Assembly (NCBI RefSeq): GCF_020731285.1
Contig: NZ_JAJFOW010000026.1
Span: 1-64,000 of the forward strand
Direction: 5' to 3'
Length of the DNA: 64,000 bases
Source: Cohnella baijiui
GTDB lineage: Bacteria; Bacillota; Bacilli; Paenibacillales; Paenibacillaceae
Both the position numbers and the translations under genes were made by a program. Below are positions 61,673 through 64,000 of this stretch, one piece after another (the first letter of the stretch is position 1; every line of letters starts with the position of its first letter). The notes below the pieces were generated by a model, which was not told the origin of the DNA, made no database searches, and saw only the letters and a list, made by a program, of their open reading frames with translations.

Positions 61673-62918
61673 TCGCGCGCTTCACCGGCCGATCCTCGCC
61701 GTCATTTACGCGGCGCTCGCGCTGCTGGCCGCCTGCTGGCTGCTCCGCTGGGATACCGATGCCGGGATCGCGCTCTTTTTCGCTCTGCTGCTGCCGCTGC
61801 TCGGCCTCCTGCGCTGGCCGAACTCGCCGCGCCTGCTGTTCCTGGGCTTTGCCGTCATGGTCGGCGGCAAATTCGTCTACGCGCTGACGCAGGACCCGCT
61901 CAAGGGACCGGACGAGCGCAACTACTTCGCGCAGGTCGCCGCGTTCCAGGATCTCGGCTCCTTTTTCAACTACGCTTGGGAGCAGATCACGCAGAACGGC
62001 TTCAACGTTTCGGCGTACCCGATCTTCGGTCTGCTGTACATGCCGTTCTACAAAGGCGTCCAGCTCGAAGACCCGCTCGCCATCATCGTGTTCAACTCGC
62101 TCCTGCTGCTGCTGGTCGTGCACCAGACGTACATCCTGTGCCGGGACCACTTCCGTTTCCCGCTGCCGGCGCTGACGGAGACGAAGTTTCACGGCTGGAC
62201 GGCGTTCGCCCTGTTCGTCAGCCCTTCCTTCATGTTCATGAGCTCGATCTTCGCGAAGGACGTGACGAGCGTGCTGCTCGGCCTGCTTGGCGCGCTGCTC
62301 CTGCTTCGCCGGCGGTATGTGCTGTTCGTGGTGGTGATGCTTTACGCGACCGGCCTGCGGGACTATGCCATCGTCTATACGCTCGGGTTCTACTTGCTGT
62401 TTCGAGGCCGGACAAAGACCGCGCTCGCCATGCTCGTGGGCTCGCTGGGGGCCGTCTTCCTGTTCGCGGGTCCTTCCGGGGTACTGAACGCCGGGCTGCT
62501 TGCCGTCTTCCTGTTTTTCAGCCCGAACCCGACGAACGTCGCCAACTGGGATGCGGCCGTGCTGTACCGGACGCTCGAGGCGATCTGGATGTCGTTCACG
62601 CTTGTCGCGGCTGCGGCCGTCTACGTGAAAGCGCCGGAGACCAGGCGATTCTACCGGCTCGCGATGATCGTTCTATTGACGTACGCCTGCACGTTGATCC
62701 TGGTCGGCTACGTCACGGTCGTGTCGCGCGATCTCGATTACGGCGTCGGCACGATCGGCGACAACATGGTGCGCAAAAAACTTCCGGTGCTTCCGGTGCT
62801 TTACGTGTTCAGCGCCTATACGATGATCTGGCTCGGAAAGCTCACGCGTCCGTTCCGGGCGGTCAAGGAGGTGAGAGGATGCGGGGAAGGGACAAATTCA
62901 GCCGTTTCAAGCCGCTAA
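61662..62918 (+). CDS. Multi-spanning membrane protein, candidate polysaccharide polymerase
   Basis: This 418-residue protein has about ten to eleven membrane helices and a large soluble loop after the second or third helix (LTQDPLKGPDERNYFAQVAA). Wzy-type polymerases lack common motifs, so the role is inferred from topology, size and its place between a glycosyltransferase and an acyltransferase. A mannosyltransferase-like role is an alternative. The last 15 residues overlap the next gene. Confidence 0.6.
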   Translation: MEANRALHRPILAVIYAALALLAACWLLRWDTDAGIALFFALLLPLLGLLRWPNSPRLLFLGFAVMVGGKFVYALTQDPLKGPDERNYFAQVAAFQDLGSFFNYAWEQITQNGFNVSAYPIFGLLYMPFYKGVQLEDPLAIIVFNSLLLLLVVHQTYILCRDHFRFPLPALTETKFHGWTAFALFVSPSFMFMSSIFAKDVTSVLLGLLGALLLLRRRYVLFVVVMLYATGLRDYAIVYTLGFYLLFRGRTKTALAMLVGSLGAVFLFAGPSGVLNAGLLAVFLFFSPNPTNVANWDAAVLYRTLEAIWMSFTLVAAAAVYVKAPETRRFYRLAMIVLLTYACTLILVGYVTVVSRDLDYGVGTIGDNMVRKKLPVLPVLYVFSAYTMIWLGKLTRPFRAVKEVRGCGEGTNSAVSSR

Positions 62919-63481
62919 TCCGGGCGGCGACAGCGGCCCTGCGGCTGCTGCCGCGCCCCGTGCTCCGTTGGTTCTGGAGCTGGAGCGACGCGCTGCCCGG
63001 CCTGGCCGGCGCGACGCTGCGCTATTGTTTGCTGAAGCGGCTCGCCCGGCGCTGCGGGGACAATATCATGATCGGTCCCGGCGTCGAGATCCGGTATCCC
63101 GAACGGCTGGTCGTCGGGGACAACGTCAGCATTCACCGCCAGTGCTATATCGACGCATACGGCGGCATCGAGATCGCAGACGACGTATCGATCGCGCACC
63201 AGTCGTCGCTCATCTCGTTCGAGCATACGTGGAACGACGAATCGCTGCCGATCCGGGACAATCCGCTCGTCACCGGCACGATCCGCATCCATGCCGACGT
63301 CTGGATCGGCTGCGGCTGCCGCATCCTGTCCGGCGTCGAAGTGCAGGGACGGTCCGTCGTCGCGGCGGGCTCGGTGGTCACCCGGACGGTGCCGGCGGGC
63401 ACGGTCGTCGGCGGCGTGCCGGCGAAGCCGATCAAAAAAATACGAGAGGAGGGCGCTTATGAACGTTCTTTGGGCTCATGA
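62879..63481 (+). CDS. Hexapeptide-repeat acyltransferase (LbH family)
   Basis: This 200-residue protein has a left-handed beta-helix built of hexapeptide repeats (IMIGPGVEIRYPERLVVGDN, then VWIGCGCRILSGVEVQGRSV and GSVVTRTVPAGTVVGGVPAK). It probably O-acetylates a sugar of the polymer. AAGGAGG lies 7 nt before the ATG. It overlaps both neighbours. Confidence 0.88.
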   Translation: MRGRDKFSRFKPLIRAATAALRLLPRPVLRWFWSWSDALPGLAGATLRYCLLKRLARRCGDNIMIGPGVEIRYPERLVVGDNVSIHRQCYIDAYGGIEIADDVSIAHQSSLISFEHTWNDESLPIRDNPLVTGTIRIHADVWIGCGCRILSGVEVQGRSVVAAGSVVTRTVPAGTVVGGVPAKPIKKIREEGAYERSLGS

Positions 63482-64000
63482 CCACATGTTCTACTATAAC
63501 GAATCGGGCCGATTCTACTCCGGCGGCAAGCTGCCTTACAAAGTTTGGCAGCGATACCTGAACGTCTTCGATCGGCTGACGGTCGTCGGCCGGGGCCGCA
63601 AGCTCCCCGCCGACGCCGACTCGGCCGGCAAGACGCTGTCGAGCGGGCCGAACGTCGAGTTTCTCGTCCTGCCCTCGCTCAGCAACCCGGTCAACAAGCT
63701 GATCAAGAAGGGATACGTCGAGCGTATGCTCAGCGAAGCCATCCTGCAGGCTGACGCGGTCATCGCGCGGCTGCCGAGCGAACTTGGCGCCGAGGCCGTC
63801 CGCCTCGCCCGCAAGTTCGGCAAGCCGTTCGCCGTCGAAGTCGTCGCGTGCGCCTGGGACGGACTATGGAATTACGGCAGCGTCCAGGGCAAGCTGTACG
63901 CTCCGTTTTCCTATCAGAAGACGCGGTCTCTCGTCAGCCAAGCTCCGTACGCCATGTACGTGACGGATTCCTTCCTGCAGCGCCGTTATCCGAACAAGGC
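63459..64000 (+). CDS. Glycosyltransferase, N-terminal part, cut by the window edge
   Basis: At least 180 codons are open to the right edge. The start (MNVLWAHDHMFYYNESGRFY) and the repeated Rossmann-like strands (ADAVIARLPSELG, PFAVEVVACAWDG) fit the acceptor half of a GT-B glycosyltransferase. GAGAGGAGG lies 6 nt before the ATG, inside the end of the acyltransferase gene. The catalytic half is outside the window. Confidence 0.65.
   Translation, partial: MNVLWAHDHMFYYNESGRFYSGGKLPYKVWQRYLNVFDRLTVVGRGRKLPADADSAGKTLSSGPNVEFLVLPSLSNPVNKLIKKGYVERMLSEAILQADAVIARLPSELGAEAVRLARKFGKPFAVEVVACAWDGLWNYGSVQGKLYAPFSYQKTRSLVSQAPYAMYVTDSFLQRRYPNK

Overview
The window looks like chromosome from a high-GC, spore-former-type Firmicute of the Paenibacillaceae, plausibly Cohnella or Paenibacillus. 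This rests on Gram-positive ribosome binding sites (AGGAGG-type), GTG and TTG starts, Rho-independent terminators, and Bacillales families such as DUF2642, DUF6199, DUF2621 (YneK-like), CGNR/ABATE, NfeD plus SPFH, and a Tad locus with DUF5702 and DUF6382 proteins. The species is inferred, not shown. No tRNA or rRNA gene was recognised.

Layout. Positions 1-3000 are accessory: the 3' tail of a group II intron, a squalene-cyclase-like gene, and an ImmA/ImmR-like peptidase-repressor pair facing a small unknown gene. From 3 to 24 kb lies a mosaic of small housekeeping and catabolic units: DUF6199, DUF2642, an EamA transporter, LysR plus an aminoacyl-histidine dipeptidase, an M50 peptidase, isochorismatase, NlpC/P60, AraC with a divergent nucleoside hydrolase, AraC with a GH4 glycosidase, an AraC/isomerase/Gfo-Idh/GH88 uronide-type cluster, NfeD plus SPFH, a secreted BNR-repeat protein and an esterase. 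Positions 24.5-26.3 kb form an AT-rich island with a frameshifted secreted C39-like peptidase and a small membrane protein.

Positions 26.4-37.1 kb hold a tightly packed monoderm-type Tad (Flp) pilus operon: TadZ-like, TadA, TadB, TadC, Flp pilin, two TadE-like pseudopilins flanking a large DUF5702 protein, an A24 prepilin peptidase and a DUF6382-FHA protein. Positions 37-53 kb carry core metabolism (endonuclease IV, PurU, transketolase, PpnP, GH36 alpha-galactosidase, glucose-6-phosphate isomerase) with small regulators and hypotheticals. The most unusual gene is here: a 3-hydroxyisobutyrate-dehydrogenase-type enzyme fused in one frame to a PilZ (c-di-GMP-binding type) domain, divergent from an ArsR regulator. 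Positions 53.4-54.7 kb are a repeat-rich gene-free gap. From 54.7 kb to the right edge runs an exopolysaccharide locus (tyrosine phosphatase, Wzz-like, BY-kinase, CapD-type dehydratase, flippase, glycosyltransferase, polymerase candidate, hexapeptide acyltransferase, and a glycosyltransferase cut by the edge).

The intergenic DNA is also notable. There are two unrelated tandem arrays of period about 51 bp and a third of period 33-34 bp, several palindromic or direct-repeat operator candidates, and a 30-codon ORF with a textbook ribosome binding site. The Tad pilus, the PilZ fusion and the exopolysaccharide locus together suggest a surface-attachment lifestyle with second-messenger input; that link is inference.
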